Shown: positions 1-8,845 of the stretch, piece after piece
Layout: each line of letters begins with the position of its first letter
Numbering within the stretch: position 1 is the first letter of the stretch
NCBI GenBank assembly: GCA_964445815.1
Contig: CAYULW010000001.1
Coordinates: forward strand, 620,001 to 684,000
Reading direction: 5' to 3'
Source: CAYULW01 sp964445815
Lineage (GTDB): Bacteria; Bacteroidota; Bacteroidia; Flavobacteriales_E; Vicingaceae
DNA length: 64,000 nt
Notes under the pieces: generated by a model
What the model was told of the DNA's origin: nothing
Database searches by the model: none
What the model saw: only the letters and a program-made list of their open reading frames with translations
Program-made: the position numbers and the translations under genes

Positions 1-357
1 AAGGAAGTTGAAAATGTTTTAGATGAACCGTTACAAAAAGTGGATCAAAAACCTGAACCTGAAGCAAACCAGCGAGAGAGTATAGTGCCAAAAGATAATT
101 CCTCCGGAAATGAATATGAGCTAAATGAGGAAAGAGGAATGTTTGTTATTGTTTCGGCCTTTAAAACACTAGAACGTGCAAGACAAGATGCGAAGAATTG
201 GGAAGAAAAAGAAGAGGTAATGATTGTAAGAAATCGAATCAATACATGGTATTTGGTTTCAATTGCTCGTTATGATGACAAAGAAAGCGCTTTAAAGAGA
301 ATGCGTGAAGCAAGACAACTGGGTTATGAAGGGTCTTGGGTGCTTTTAAAACCTTAA
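1..357 (+). CDS. SPOR-domain protein, C-terminal end (5' cut by window)
   Basis: The reading frame is open from the first base, so this is the tail of a longer gene and the internal ATG at 40 is probably not its start. The visible part has a charged, low-complexity linker (rich in E, P, K, Q, S) followed by about 75 residues that look like a SPOR repeat: a hydrophobic strand after 'GMFVIVSAF', a helix with alternating charges, a second strand 'WYLVSIARY' and a final helix ending in 'GYEGSWVLLKP'. SPOR domains bind denuded peptidoglycan; in Bacteroidota they often close larger envelope proteins. The rest of the protein lies outside the window. A 104-base gap separates it from the polysaccharide locus, so it is probably a separate transcription unit. 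Confidence 0.7.
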   Translation, partial: KEVENVLDEPLQKVDQKPEPEANQRESIVPKDNSSGNEYELNEERGMFVIVSAFKTLERARQDAKNWEEKEEVMIVRNRINTWYLVSIARYDDKESALKRMREARQLGYEGSWVLLKP

Positions 358-461
358 CTATTCTAGCTTTAAAGTAGTCGATTTGCTTTCGATTAAGCAT
401 TCATTGTTTGAGACTTATGTCATTAAGTTAAAACTCATAATTTCGTACTCCCATTTTAAAA

Positions 462-1256
462 ATGAACTTGACTAGAATTCTTTCGAAGTATAAAACTTAT
501 ACGATCATCTTTTTTACAGGATGTATTCTCTTTTCATGTATTCCAACCAAAAAAGTGGTTTATGTGCAAGATGATGATAAGGAAGGTGAGGTGGCCACAT
601 ATAAGCCTATTGACTTTCATTATAAGGTAAGCAAAGGAGATCGTTTCTATCTGAAGGTAACCGATATAAGTTCAGGACTTAGTTTTGGAAGTTCGGATAT
701 TTCTATGCCTAAAGAAGAACAAGCTAATAATGTTATTCAGCAGTCACCTTCAGTACAAGACTATCTTGTTTTAGAAGATGGTACTATAGATTATCCGGTT
801 ATTGGAAGGATTCCAGCCGAAGGTTTGACAATGGATGAGTTGCAAGCTTCGATCCGAAAAAAATGCGAAGGGTTTATTAGTAATCCGTCAATTAAGCTTT
901 TCATGACCAATTTCAATGTGACGGTTTTGGGTGAGGTGAATAGCTCAGGTTTTTTTCAATTGATAACAGATCGTCCTACTTTATTTGATGCAATAGGTCA
1001 AGCAAAAGACATGACTGATTTTGCGGATAGAAAGAGAGTGAAAATTATTCGAAGAGTAGGGGACAATGTAACGGTTAAACTCATTGATGTGACGCAGCCT
1101 GGTTTTATTAATTCAGAATATTACTATTTGCACCCAAATGATGTTATTCACGTAATGCCCTTGAAGGTTAAAAAGTACAGTAGTGATAATGCCTTGCCTT
1201 TATTTTTATCGGTTATTACTACCATAGTTACAATTATTTCCATTACATCCAGATAG
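462..1256 (+). CDS. Wza-like polysaccharide export lipoprotein
   Basis: This is a 264-residue outer-membrane export protein for exopolysaccharide or capsule. A lipoprotein signal ends in the lipobox L-F-S-C with Cys26. The poly-export domain follows (about residues 50-135, with 'KVSKGDRFYLKV' and 'DGTIDYPVIGRI'), then an SLBB-type strand ('VTVLGEVNSSGFF', about 150-165). A hydrophobic segment at about 247-261 precedes a short basic tail, as is usual in Bacteroidota Wza homologues, where it replaces the E. coli barrel helix. It is the first gene of the locus and its stop overlaps the GTG start of the Wzc-like gene by one base, a classic pairing. The function is well supported by family and context. 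Confidence 0.9.
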   Translation: MNLTRILSKYKTYTIIFFTGCILFSCIPTKKVVYVQDDDKEGEVATYKPIDFHYKVSKGDRFYLKVTDISSGLSFGSSDISMPKEEQANNVIQQSPSVQDYLVLEDGTIDYPVIGRIPAEGLTMDELQASIRKKCEGFISNPSIKLFMTNFNVTVLGEVNSSGFFQLITDRPTLFDAIGQAKDMTDFADRKRVKIIRRVGDNVTVKLIDVTQPGFINSEYYYLHPNDVIHVMPLKVKKYSSDNALPLFLSVITTIVTIISITSR

Positions 1257-3619
1257 TGAATTTAGAAGAGATAGAACATTCAAATAGACGGGAACTCAGT
1301 AACTTTAAGAGTTCAATAAATACTTATCTTAAAAAGTGGCCCTGGATTTTAGGGTGTGTGGCTGTCTTTTTGATTTTTGCAAAGTTTTACTCAAACTCTA
1401 AAGTAGACTTATATAGGGTAGAGAGTACGGTTCAGGTCAATAAGACCAACCAGATTGAAGATCCAAGTCAACTGATATTGGGTCGTTCGATTTATGGAAG
1501 AAACAATGGTAAAATAAGTGATGAAGCTATTGTTTTTAAATCTTTTCCTTTAATCAGGAAAACACTGATTGATCTAAAGTTTGATGTTTCATATTTTTTG
1601 ATCAATGGTTTTAGAAATGTCGAGATTTATGATGAAAGCCCTGTTGTTTTAAATTTTAATAGAGAAGATGCCTCGAACATACCATACGGTAGCAATTTTG
1701 AGTTAAGATTAAAAGAGCAATCTTTTATTATCAAAGCAGAAAAGCAAAAGAGTGGCGATGATTTTGAAGAAGAGTTTAGATACGGTGAAACAATTGAATT
1801 TAATGGATTTAATTTTCAATTGGATAAGTCAGATAATTTTGATCAATTCGTATCATTTGAGCAGTCCTATCTGATATCACTTAATTCCATAGATAAAATC
1901 AGTTATGCTTATAAGAGTCGATTGAATTTTGAAGAAATTGAACCCTTTTCTTCCATGATTACAATGTCAATGAAGACTAGTGTACCTGAGAAATCCATTG
2001 CCTTTATCAATACACTTGTGCAACACTATATTGATCAAAATTTAGAAGATAAGAATACAATAGCAAGAAATACTATTGACTTTATCGACAGTCAACTAGA
2101 GATTATTTCCGACTCTCTTGATAAGAGAGAATCGAATCTTGAAGATTTTAAATCTGACAAGCAAATTACCAATATGAGTCTGGAGGGGCAAGTGTTGGTA
2201 GATAAGTTAACAGAAATAGAGGCAGAGCGTTCACAATACGAAGTCATTCAACAGTATTATGATTACTTGAAGAGCAATCTCGTTAGCAATGAAGAACCGG
2301 ACCTTACACATCTGATAGCACCTTCAGCTTTTGGAATTGAAGATGACATTATTAATGATCTTGTCAGGTCTTTAATTGAGCTAAACTTGACCAAAAGTCA
2401 ATTGATTGAAGCAGGTAATACTAAGAGTCCTCTACTTGCACAAATTGAAGTTAGAAATAAAGAACTAATAAAAACCTTGAAAGAAAGCATTGACAACTTG
2501 TCCAGTGCAAATAAGATAGTTTTAAGCACCCTTAATGAGAGAATTAGTAGAATCAATTTAAGCGCGAGTAACTTACCCAGTTCTGAGCGTAAACTTGTGA
2601 ATCTGAGTCGTCTCTTAAAGCTAAATGAGAATATCTATTTATTCTTGATGGAAAAGAGATCATCTGCAGCGATCACAATGTCATCTAATACTCCTGATTG
2701 TAAGGTTATAGAGCCTGCCATGTTAAATCCAATGCGTCCAATTTCTCCGGTTCGAAGAATGATTTATATTGTTGCAGTTTTGCTTGGTACTTTCATACCA
2801 TTAATAGTTCTAATATTATATGACTTTTTAGATGATACCATAAGGAGTAAATATGATGTGAGTTCAATTACATCTATTCCAATATTGGGCTTGCTACCTA
2901 AGGCAAAATTCAATAACCTTTCAGATTTGGTTCGTTCGCCTAAATCCTCAATAGCCGAATCGTTTCGAATGGTCAGAACCAATTTAACCTTCTTTCAACA
3001 GCAAGAGCATCCTTTTATTATTTCTGTGACTTCATCCATTCCAAAAGAAGGGAAGACGTTTTGTGCCATTAATCTTTCGTTTGTTTTAGCTTCTGCAGGA
3101 CATAAAGTATTATTGATTGGCTGCGATTTGCGTAAACCTAGAATTCATGAATACTTGAAAGTAGATAGTATACCAGGCTTGAGTAACTATCTGGCAGGAG
3201 AGTTATTGATTAATGAGATTATTCAAAAAACTGAAATAAGTAATCTGAATTTTATCCCTTCAGGTTCTATTCCGCCAAACCCTTCAGAACTGCTTTCTAC
3301 GGATAGAATGAAGAAATTATTGGGAGAGCTTAAAGAAACTCATGATTATATTGTTTTGGATACACCGCCAATAGGTTTGGTAGCCGATGCTTTAATTCTT
3401 GCTGAGATGTCGGATCTGAATTTGTTTGTTGTCAAAGAGAAGTATTCTAAAAAAGAATTTCTTGAGCGTTTAAATGAGCTTAATGCAAATGGCAAATTAA
3501 AAAATGCTGGTATTTTGATTAATGACGTGAAAGATCAAGGGTCGAAAAACTATGGATATTATGAGGAGTCGAATGAGAATTTGCAATCTAAAGTTGGGAA
3601 CTTCTTTTCCAAATCCTGA
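1256..3619 (+). CDS. Wzc-like polysaccharide co-polymerase with BY-kinase domain
   Basis: This 787-residue inner-membrane protein controls polysaccharide chain length and export. Its first membrane segment is near residues 29-46, followed by a long periplasmic Wzz-type region with coiled-coil helices, a second membrane segment near 501-525, and a cytoplasmic bacterial tyrosine kinase domain from about 560. Walker A is 'PKEGKTF' (about 595-601), Walker A' 'LLIGCDLRKPR' (about 620) and Walker B 'YIVLDTPP' (about 697). The C-terminus carries a small tyrosine cluster (N-Y-G-Y-Y-E), the likely autophosphorylation site. The start is GTG, overlapping the Wza stop. It is a full-length fused Wzc, as in most Bacteroidota, rather than a split Wzd/Wze pair. 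Confidence 0.93.
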   Translation: MNLEEIEHSNRRELSNFKSSINTYLKKWPWILGCVAVFLIFAKFYSNSKVDLYRVESTVQVNKTNQIEDPSQLILGRSIYGRNNGKISDEAIVFKSFPLIRKTLIDLKFDVSYFLINGFRNVEIYDESPVVLNFNREDASNIPYGSNFELRLKEQSFIIKAEKQKSGDDFEEEFRYGETIEFNGFNFQLDKSDNFDQFVSFEQSYLISLNSIDKISYAYKSRLNFEEIEPFSSMITMSMKTSVPEKSIAFINTLVQHYIDQNLEDKNTIARNTIDFIDSQLEIISDSLDKRESNLEDFKSDKQITNMSLEGQVLVDKLTEIEAERSQYEVIQQYYDYLKSNLVSNEEPDLTHLIAPSAFGIEDDIINDLVRSLIELNLTKSQLIEAGNTKSPLLAQIEVRNKELIKTLKESIDNLSSANKIVLSTLNERISRINLSASNLPSSERKLVNLSRLLKLNENIYLFLMEKRSSAAITMSSNTPDCKVIEPAMLNPMRPISPVRRMIYIVAVLLGTFIPLIVLILYDFLDDTIRSKYDVSSITSIPILGLLPKAKFNNLSDLVRSPKSSIAESFRMVRTNLTFFQQQEHPFIISVTSSIPKEGKTFCAINLSFVLASAGHKVLLIGCDLRKPRIHEYLKVDSIPGLSNYLAGELLINEIIQKTEISNLNFIPSGSIPPNPSELLSTDRMKKLLGELKETHDYIVLDTPPIGLVADALILAEMSDLNLFVVKEKYSKKEFLERLNELNANGKLKNAGILINDVKDQGSKNYGYYEESNENLQSKVGNFFSKS

Positions 3620-3630
3620 TCTTCTTATTC

Positions 3631-4953
3631 ATGAGATGGCTTCAATTCTTCAAACCAAAAGAGCTTCAGCTTAAAACCTTAGCTAAAAACTCATCTTGGG
3701 TTCTGGGTGGAAATCTGACCAGAGCCTTGTTTCTTTTTCTAAAGGGAGTAATTGTAGCCAGAGCACTTGGTGTGGAATTATTTGGTACTTATAATATCAT
3801 TATTGCCTTTGCGGGTTTAGTTCATCAGTTATTTAGCCTTCCAATTGGTTCTACTCTGATTAAATATGGCTCTAATTATTTTGCAGATAAAGAGCATAAT
3901 AAACTTTCAGCCATCATTAGAGCAAGTGTGGTCGTTTCTGTTTGTCTTGCGGCTCTTTCATTTGTTACCATTGTACTTCTTACCCTTTTGGTTTATGATG
4001 TCTTTCTTGAAGATCCGGACTTAGAAACTTTTGTTGTTGCCTATGCATTAATAGCGGCAAGCATCTTTATCGATGGAATTAGTAACTCAGTACTTCGACT
4101 TTTTCATCGCTTCAAAGAAAACTCAATTTTGGTTCTTGTGATTGCAGCCATTGACTTTACGATTATTGCTTCTACAGTAATGATATACAAGCAAAATTTT
4201 ATCGTTTTCTTCATTGCAGTGTTAACCAGTAAATTTATAGGAAGTGCTGTTTTAAATATTTATACTTATAGATTTCTCAATACACAATTAAAAGCAAGAA
4301 AAGTATCCGTGAAGATTCTAAGAGAAGAATCGCGGCGCCTGTTTAGTTATACTGCTGCCAACTCAGGAAGTCGAATGTTAAAGACCTTGATTAACAATGG
4401 AGATGTTCTTTTATTAGGAGCTCTTTCCGGGCCTGTTTCGGTGGGCTTTTATAATGTTGCGAAAAAATTAGCTCAATCTATACTAATTGTCATTGACCCA
4501 ATGACTACTACATTATTTCCACAGTTATCTGTTCTAATTGCTCAACGAAAAATGGCTGAAATTCTTTCTTTGATCCAGCGAATTGTTAAAATATTAATCC
4601 TTCCGCTCCTTCTTTTTGTGAGTTTGATTTTCTTTATGAAAGAAGAAATTATACAGTTGGCTTATGGAGTTGAATACCTTGGAGCTGCTGATGCCTTTTT
4701 ATTTCTTACAATTAATGCGGCCTTGGCAGCCTTATTATTTTGGAACTTACCGTTAATTTTGAGTTTGGAGATGGTAAAACTCAGGTTCTATATTAATGCC
4801 GTAGCTTTAACAATTGGTGCAATTATCGCTTATACATTGATTCCGAACATGGGAGCAACGGGGGCTTCAATAGGACTGCTTGTTGCCAATGGCCTAGCGG
4901 TACTTGTTTTTAGCTTTTCTTCTTTCAATAAGGTCAAAAAACTAGCAGCTTAA
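3631..4953 (+). CDS. Wzx-like oligosaccharide flippase
   Basis: A 440-residue polytopic membrane protein with about 12 hydrophobic segments and short polar loops, of the polysaccharide-biosynthesis (Polysacc_synt/MATE-like) superfamily. The N-terminus 'LAKNSSWVLGGNLTRALFLFLKGVIVARALG', given here only as a family hallmark (first helix plus amphipathic stretch), is typical of Wzx proteins. It would move lipid-linked repeat units across the inner membrane for the polymerase encoded at 11119. It starts 11 bases after the Wzc-like gene, so it is co-transcribed. No catalytic motif is expected in this family, and substrate cannot be read from the sequence. Confidence 0.88.
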   Translation: MRWLQFFKPKELQLKTLAKNSSWVLGGNLTRALFLFLKGVIVARALGVELFGTYNIIIAFAGLVHQLFSLPIGSTLIKYGSNYFADKEHNKLSAIIRASVVVSVCLAALSFVTIVLLTLLVYDVFLEDPDLETFVVAYALIAASIFIDGISNSVLRLFHRFKENSILVLVIAAIDFTIIASTVMIYKQNFIVFFIAVLTSKFIGSAVLNIYTYRFLNTQLKARKVSVKILREESRRLFSYTAANSGSRMLKTLINNGDVLLLGALSGPVSVGFYNVAKKLAQSILIVIDPMTTTLFPQLSVLIAQRKMAEILSLIQRIVKILILPLLLFVSLIFFMKEEIIQLAYGVEYLGAADAFLFLTINAALAALLFWNLPLILSLEMVKLRFYINAVALTIGAIIAYTLIPNMGATGASIGLLVANGLAVLVFSFSSFNKVKKLAA

Positions 4954-4963
4954 TTCATAAAGT

Positions 4964-6169
4964 ATGAGTAAGACTTTGGAACAGAGGATGTACTATTTTA
5001 CACCTTTTGATATTTTAAGGTCAAGAACAAATCAAATCAGTGATATTAGATTCTGTGAAGGTTTTGCTCAGAATAATTTTAAGGTACATTTAATTGCACC
5101 TTATGTCTATAGAAGTGACAATGTAAAAAAGTCTCAAATTTTATCTACCTATGGTGTAGAGGTGGCATACAAGGTCACTTATCTTCCTATTCCTTTTCTC
5201 AGAAATGTAGATAATAAGTTAAAGTTAGGTTTGGTTATCCTCCAAGATCTGATTGCCTTTTTATGTATTGCCTTTTCTTCTTTATTTTCAAGGAAGTCTA
5301 ATCGGGTAGTTATTTCTCGCTCTATGCCAATACTTTACCCTATGCTTCGGTTGAGAAAAGCATTTAAGCTTCCCATCCAAATATATTGTTGGATTCATGA
5401 AATAAAAGAGCAGAAAGCATACGAATATGTCTATCATCATGCAGATTACATATTAACGACTAATTCGGCTATAAAGGAAGATGTCATCTCTTTTTATGGA
5501 ATAGAAGAGAAACGTGTTGGTGTCACTTTAAACCCTATAACTGAAAGGCAAGTGAGCTACGCAATGAGTAAGGCAGAAGCTCGAGAAAAAATTGGTATTG
5601 ACCTAGAGCCCCTTATCGTTTATACCGGAAAGCTTTCCAAACGGCAACTTGAGGCTTCATATATTCTGCAGGCTGCAAAAGCATTGCCGGATTATTATTT
5701 CTTATTAACCGGGGGTAAAGCAGATGTTGTTCAATTTTATAAAGATTGGTGTGCAAAGCATAAGGTGGGCAATGTCACTTTTACCGGATATCTGCACGAT
5801 TATAGAAAACTTCAGGATTATCAACAGGCAGCAGACGTTTTGATTTCTTATTACACTAGAAAAAATCATGATGTGAGATATAATCTACCACAAAAAATTG
5901 TGGAATATATGTTAACAGGTTCTCCGATAGTTACGCCTAACTTTGAAGCGACAAGAGATTTGTTAAATGAGGGAAATGCAATATTTGTTGAAGAAGAAAA
6001 TGTGGAATCTTTGGTAGAAGGCATTAGGAAAGCCGTTGAACGAAAAGAATATGCTAAGCAAATTGGAGATAGGGCGCGTGCTGTGGCAAAGGAAACGACA
6101 TTTAAAAAAATTATTCAAAACCTATTAATTGCCATTTCAAATTGCAGTCCAAAGAACACAATAGACTAA
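4964..6169 (+). CDS. GT4-type glycosyltransferase
   Basis: A 401-residue GT-B fold glycosyltransferase, probably cytoplasmic or peripheral on the inner membrane. The C-terminal nucleotide-sugar half shows the family pattern: 'VYTGKLSK' opening the second Rossmann domain, 'FTGYLHDYRKL' in the middle, and the donor-binding stretch near residue 315 ('VEYMLTGSPIVTPNF' followed by an acidic 'DLLNEGNAIFV'). A hydrophobic stretch near 85-105 could anchor it to the membrane. It lies 10 bases after the flippase gene. It presumably adds one sugar of the repeat unit; donor and linkage are unknown. Confidence 0.85.
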   Translation: MSKTLEQRMYYFTPFDILRSRTNQISDIRFCEGFAQNNFKVHLIAPYVYRSDNVKKSQILSTYGVEVAYKVTYLPIPFLRNVDNKLKLGLVILQDLIAFLCIAFSSLFSRKSNRVVISRSMPILYPMLRLRKAFKLPIQIYCWIHEIKEQKAYEYVYHHADYILTTNSAIKEDVISFYGIEEKRVGVTLNPITERQVSYAMSKAEAREKIGIDLEPLIVYTGKLSKRQLEASYILQAAKALPDYYFLLTGGKADVVQFYKDWCAKHKVGNVTFTGYLHDYRKLQDYQQAADVLISYYTRKNHDVRYNLPQKIVEYMLTGSPIVTPNFEATRDLLNEGNAIFVEEENVESLVEGIRKAVERKEYAKQIGDRARAVAKETTFKKIIQNLLIAISNCSPKNTID

Positions 6170-6228
6170 TTAGTTATATAAACAGGGGGTGTTTATCCAG
6201 GTTTGATTTAGTTCTCTCTTTGTTTTCC

Positions 6229-7155
6229 ATGAAGAGTGTTTTTAGAAAGAATGCAAAACAATTCAAAAGCATACAAGTTGAGAAAGCGCTTGAGCTAGGA
6301 ACTGTAAAAAAAACAATCAAAATAGAACCTTACTCTGGTTCAGTCAAAGAGGTCTTGACCTTATCAGAAAAGTTGATGGATACTTTATCTGATGATCTTG
6401 TTGGAGCATATGTTCATGGTAGTATCGCAAGCGATGAAGTCATAACTTACAGTGATATGGATACTTTGGTCATTATTAAAGACGAAGTATTTAATAATGA
6501 GTCGCATTTAACAAAAGTTGCATATAGGTTGTATCAGCTTCAGACGTATATGTTTCAGTTTGACGCTTTGCAACATCATGGATGGTTTGTGCTAAAAGAG
6601 TCGATGTTAAGGTCATATCCCATGACTTATTTCCCAACCGTATTGTTCGAGTATAGCCGTTCTATAATGCACGATAGTGGACAAACGCTTGATCTTTTTG
6701 TGAAGGGTTCAAAGGACCAAAATTCTTGGGATCTTCCATTTGAGCAGTTAGCTAGAAGTCTTATGAAAAAAATTGAGACCCGAGATGTGCACCAATCCAT
6801 TTTTTACCTTAAGGCTTTTTTGAGTGAGTTTATGCTTTTGCCCTCGCTTTATTTGCAAGCAAAAAATAGTGAGGCTGTATTTAAAAAATTTAGTTTTGAG
6901 CTTGCAAAGAAAGACTTTGAAGGTGAGGACTGGAAAATCATGGAGAAGGTTTCACAACTAAGAGAAGATTGGACTTATGACAGAAGTTTAGCTCAAATGT
7001 GGTTGCAAAAACAAAATAGTTATGTTCTGCGTAAGCTTGCAAGGCGCTTTGCTCCAAAAGTTCCCTTAAATTTTAGAAAAATTTTGGATGAGAAGGCGTT
7101 AATTGAAATGGAAAAACTCATCAATCAAATGAAAGTGAATCTCAATAAATGCTAA
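6229..7155 (+). CDS. Nucleotidyltransferase-fold protein (Pol beta superfamily)
   Basis: The core motif is that of the minimal/Pol beta nucleotidyltransferase superfamily: 'YVHGSIASDEV' followed by 'YSDMDTLVII', giving G-S and the two metal-binding aspartates D76 and D78 from the ATG chosen here. The remaining 200 residues are mostly helical and unrecognised. An upstream ATG at 6142 would add 29 residues and overlap the preceding gene by 28 bases; I prefer 6229. Superfamily members transfer NMP groups to small molecules, RNA or proteins. In a polysaccharide operon a sugar or phosphate-containing acceptor is conceivable, but I have no specific evidence. Compare the second such protein at 7871. 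Confidence 0.6.
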   Translation: MKSVFRKNAKQFKSIQVEKALELGTVKKTIKIEPYSGSVKEVLTLSEKLMDTLSDDLVGAYVHGSIASDEVITYSDMDTLVIIKDEVFNNESHLTKVAYRLYQLQTYMFQFDALQHHGWFVLKESMLRSYPMTYFPTVLFEYSRSIMHDSGQTLDLFVKGSKDQNSWDLPFEQLARSLMKKIETRDVHQSIFYLKAFLSEFMLLPSLYLQAKNSEAVFKKFSFELAKKDFEGEDWKIMEKVSQLREDWTYDRSLAQMWLQKQNSYVLRKLARRFAPKVPLNFRKILDEKALIEMEKLINQMKVNLNKC

Positions 7156-7874
7156 TGATAAGAAACTTAGGAGCCATTATTATAGATTCACTGCGTCACC
7201 GATTCATTGAACAGGCATTTGATCAATTAGAAAAAAAAGAGCGTTTACTTGATTTGGGTTGTGGTGTAAAACCATTTCAACCCATTTACGACAAAAAGGT
7301 AAAAGAGAGCTTTGGGATTGAGGTAGAGACTACCTTACATGATCAGTCACGAGTAGATAAGTTTTATGATGGCAGAAATATTCCCTTTTCTGATGCTTCT
7401 TTTGATGTCGTCTTTTCTACTGAAGTTATGGAACATGTGCCTGACCCTAACCATTTCCTTTCAGAAATACACAGGGTCTTAAAGAAAGACGGCATAGCAA
7501 TTCTTACTGTTCCTTTCTTTGTCCCTTTGCATGAGCAACCACATGACTATTACAGATATACATCTTTTGGTTTAGAACATTTGGTGAAAACAAATGGGTT
7601 TGCCATGAAGAAAATGGAGGTATTTGGTGATTACATTGCAGTGATTACCTCGCTTTTAATTATCCCTCACTTAAAATTCTGGAATGTAGTAGCAAAAAAA
7701 ACGAGATTGAATTTTCTCAGATCTATTTTTAATCCTGTCATTTTTATCTTTATTTATCTGCCTCAAGTCATTTATTTAAAACTGAGTAAGATTAAAGTCA
7801 TTAATAAATTATTGAAAAAGTCTCAATATGTGCCTAAAGGCTATGGCTTAATTATTCAAAAAACAGCTTTATGA
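7149..7874 (+). CDS. Class I SAM-dependent methyltransferase
   Basis: A 241-residue methyltransferase of the Methyltransf_11 type. SAM-binding motif I is 'LLDLGCGVKPF' (about 33-43); an acidic strand-2 end ('GIEVE') and the post-motif region 'FDVVFSTEVMEHVPDPNHFL' followed by 'RVLKKDGIAILTVPF' complete the Rossmann core. The last 60 residues are hydrophobic and basic, suggesting membrane association. It overlaps the upstream gene by 7 bases and the downstream gene by 4 (ATGA), so it is tightly coupled to both nucleotidyltransferase-fold genes. It may O-methylate a sugar, but the substrate is unknown. Confidence 0.82.
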   Translation: MLMIRNLGAIIIDSLRHRFIEQAFDQLEKKERLLDLGCGVKPFQPIYDKKVKESFGIEVETTLHDQSRVDKFYDGRNIPFSDASFDVVFSTEVMEHVPDPNHFLSEIHRVLKKDGIAILTVPFFVPLHEQPHDYYRYTSFGLEHLVKTNGFAMKKMEVFGDYIAVITSLLIIPHLKFWNVVAKKTRLNFLRSIFNPVIFIFIYLPQVIYLKLSKIKVINKLLKKSQYVPKGYGLIIQKTAL

Positions 7875-8842
7875 GTTATCGTTTCTTAAGTCAACCAAAA
7901 TATGTAGAGCCTGAAGCATATTCAAATACTATCGATAAGGTGGTAGAGACTCTGAAGCAAGAAAAAGATATAGTATCCATTAACCAATTTGGTAATGCCA
8001 ATCATCCGGGCATATCAGACGTAGATATCTTGGTTGTTTTTGAGGATGAGGTACGAAGTGATCTTGATCCCTCAGTTCACTTTGACAAAATGGATAGCTA
8101 TTTGATCACGCATGGTCTATTAGGTGTCTCCCGTTCTTTTTTCGAACGTACTTCACCTTATACTTCATGGGATAATATGAAGTGTATTTATGGAGAACGT
8201 CTGGTTGCTGAAGATACAATTGGAATGGATGAAGCTTATTTAACTCAGACAGCCTTGGAGTTCATGATTCGCAATTTCATTGATTTAAGTGTCCAAAGAA
8301 GGTATGGAGTCATTAAGTTGAGAAACATATTGCAGCAACTAAAGGGTATAAGATACGACATAGCATATCTGGATATTCAGGATGAGCCTTTAAACGATTA
8401 TATTATACAATTGCTAAACTGGTTAGATAATTGGTTTGAAAATCCTATAGAGCTCAGCATGTTTGGAAACTGGCTAGATGAATATTATGAGGCCTTGAAA
8501 AAGACCTTGAGTCAATTGGCGCTTCAGAATCAAAAGGTTTATGTAACACATGCAGAAGGCTTTTCTTATGGGCGGAATATTTTTGTTGTGAAAGGAGAAC
8601 AGTTTGAATGCAGAGGCTCAGGTCTAGTTTTGCCCAATCAATTGACTGCTAAAAACAGAAAGATATTCAATGCACAACAACGAATAAATAGTTTTAGAAT
8701 AAGCCTGAATTATACCACTACAGATTATAATAACAAGCAACAGGAACGGGTGCAAATTTTTTCAGAGTATAAAAAATACAATCAAGGACATTATGCTCAC
8801 TTTAATCCGCTCATATCAAGTTTCCTTTACCAATTTATTTGA
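7871..8842 (+). CDS. Nucleotidyltransferase-like protein
   Basis: I do not recognise a named family for this 323-residue protein. It carries a nucleotidyltransferase-like signature near the N-terminus: 'NQFGNANHPGISDVDILVVF', with G41 and the paired aspartates D50 and D52 in the usual G...D-x-D layout. The rest is mainly alpha-helical with a strand-rich end. The start overlaps the methyltransferase stop by 4 bases. A second, only distantly similar nucleotidyltransferase-fold protein is two genes upstream, so the pair flanks the methyltransferase. Possible roles include transfer of a nucleotide or phospho-group to a glycan precursor, but this is speculative. Confidence 0.5.
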   Translation: MSYRFLSQPKYVEPEAYSNTIDKVVETLKQEKDIVSINQFGNANHPGISDVDILVVFEDEVRSDLDPSVHFDKMDSYLITHGLLGVSRSFFERTSPYTSWDNMKCIYGERLVAEDTIGMDEAYLTQTALEFMIRNFIDLSVQRRYGVIKLRNILQQLKGIRYDIAYLDIQDEPLNDYIIQLLNWLDNWFENPIELSMFGNWLDEYYEALKKTLSQLALQNQKVYVTHAEGFSYGRNIFVVKGEQFECRGSGLVLPNQLTAKNRKIFNAQQRINSFRISLNYTTTDYNNKQQERVQIFSEYKKYNQGHYAHFNPLISSFLYQFI

Positions 8843-8845
8843 TAC

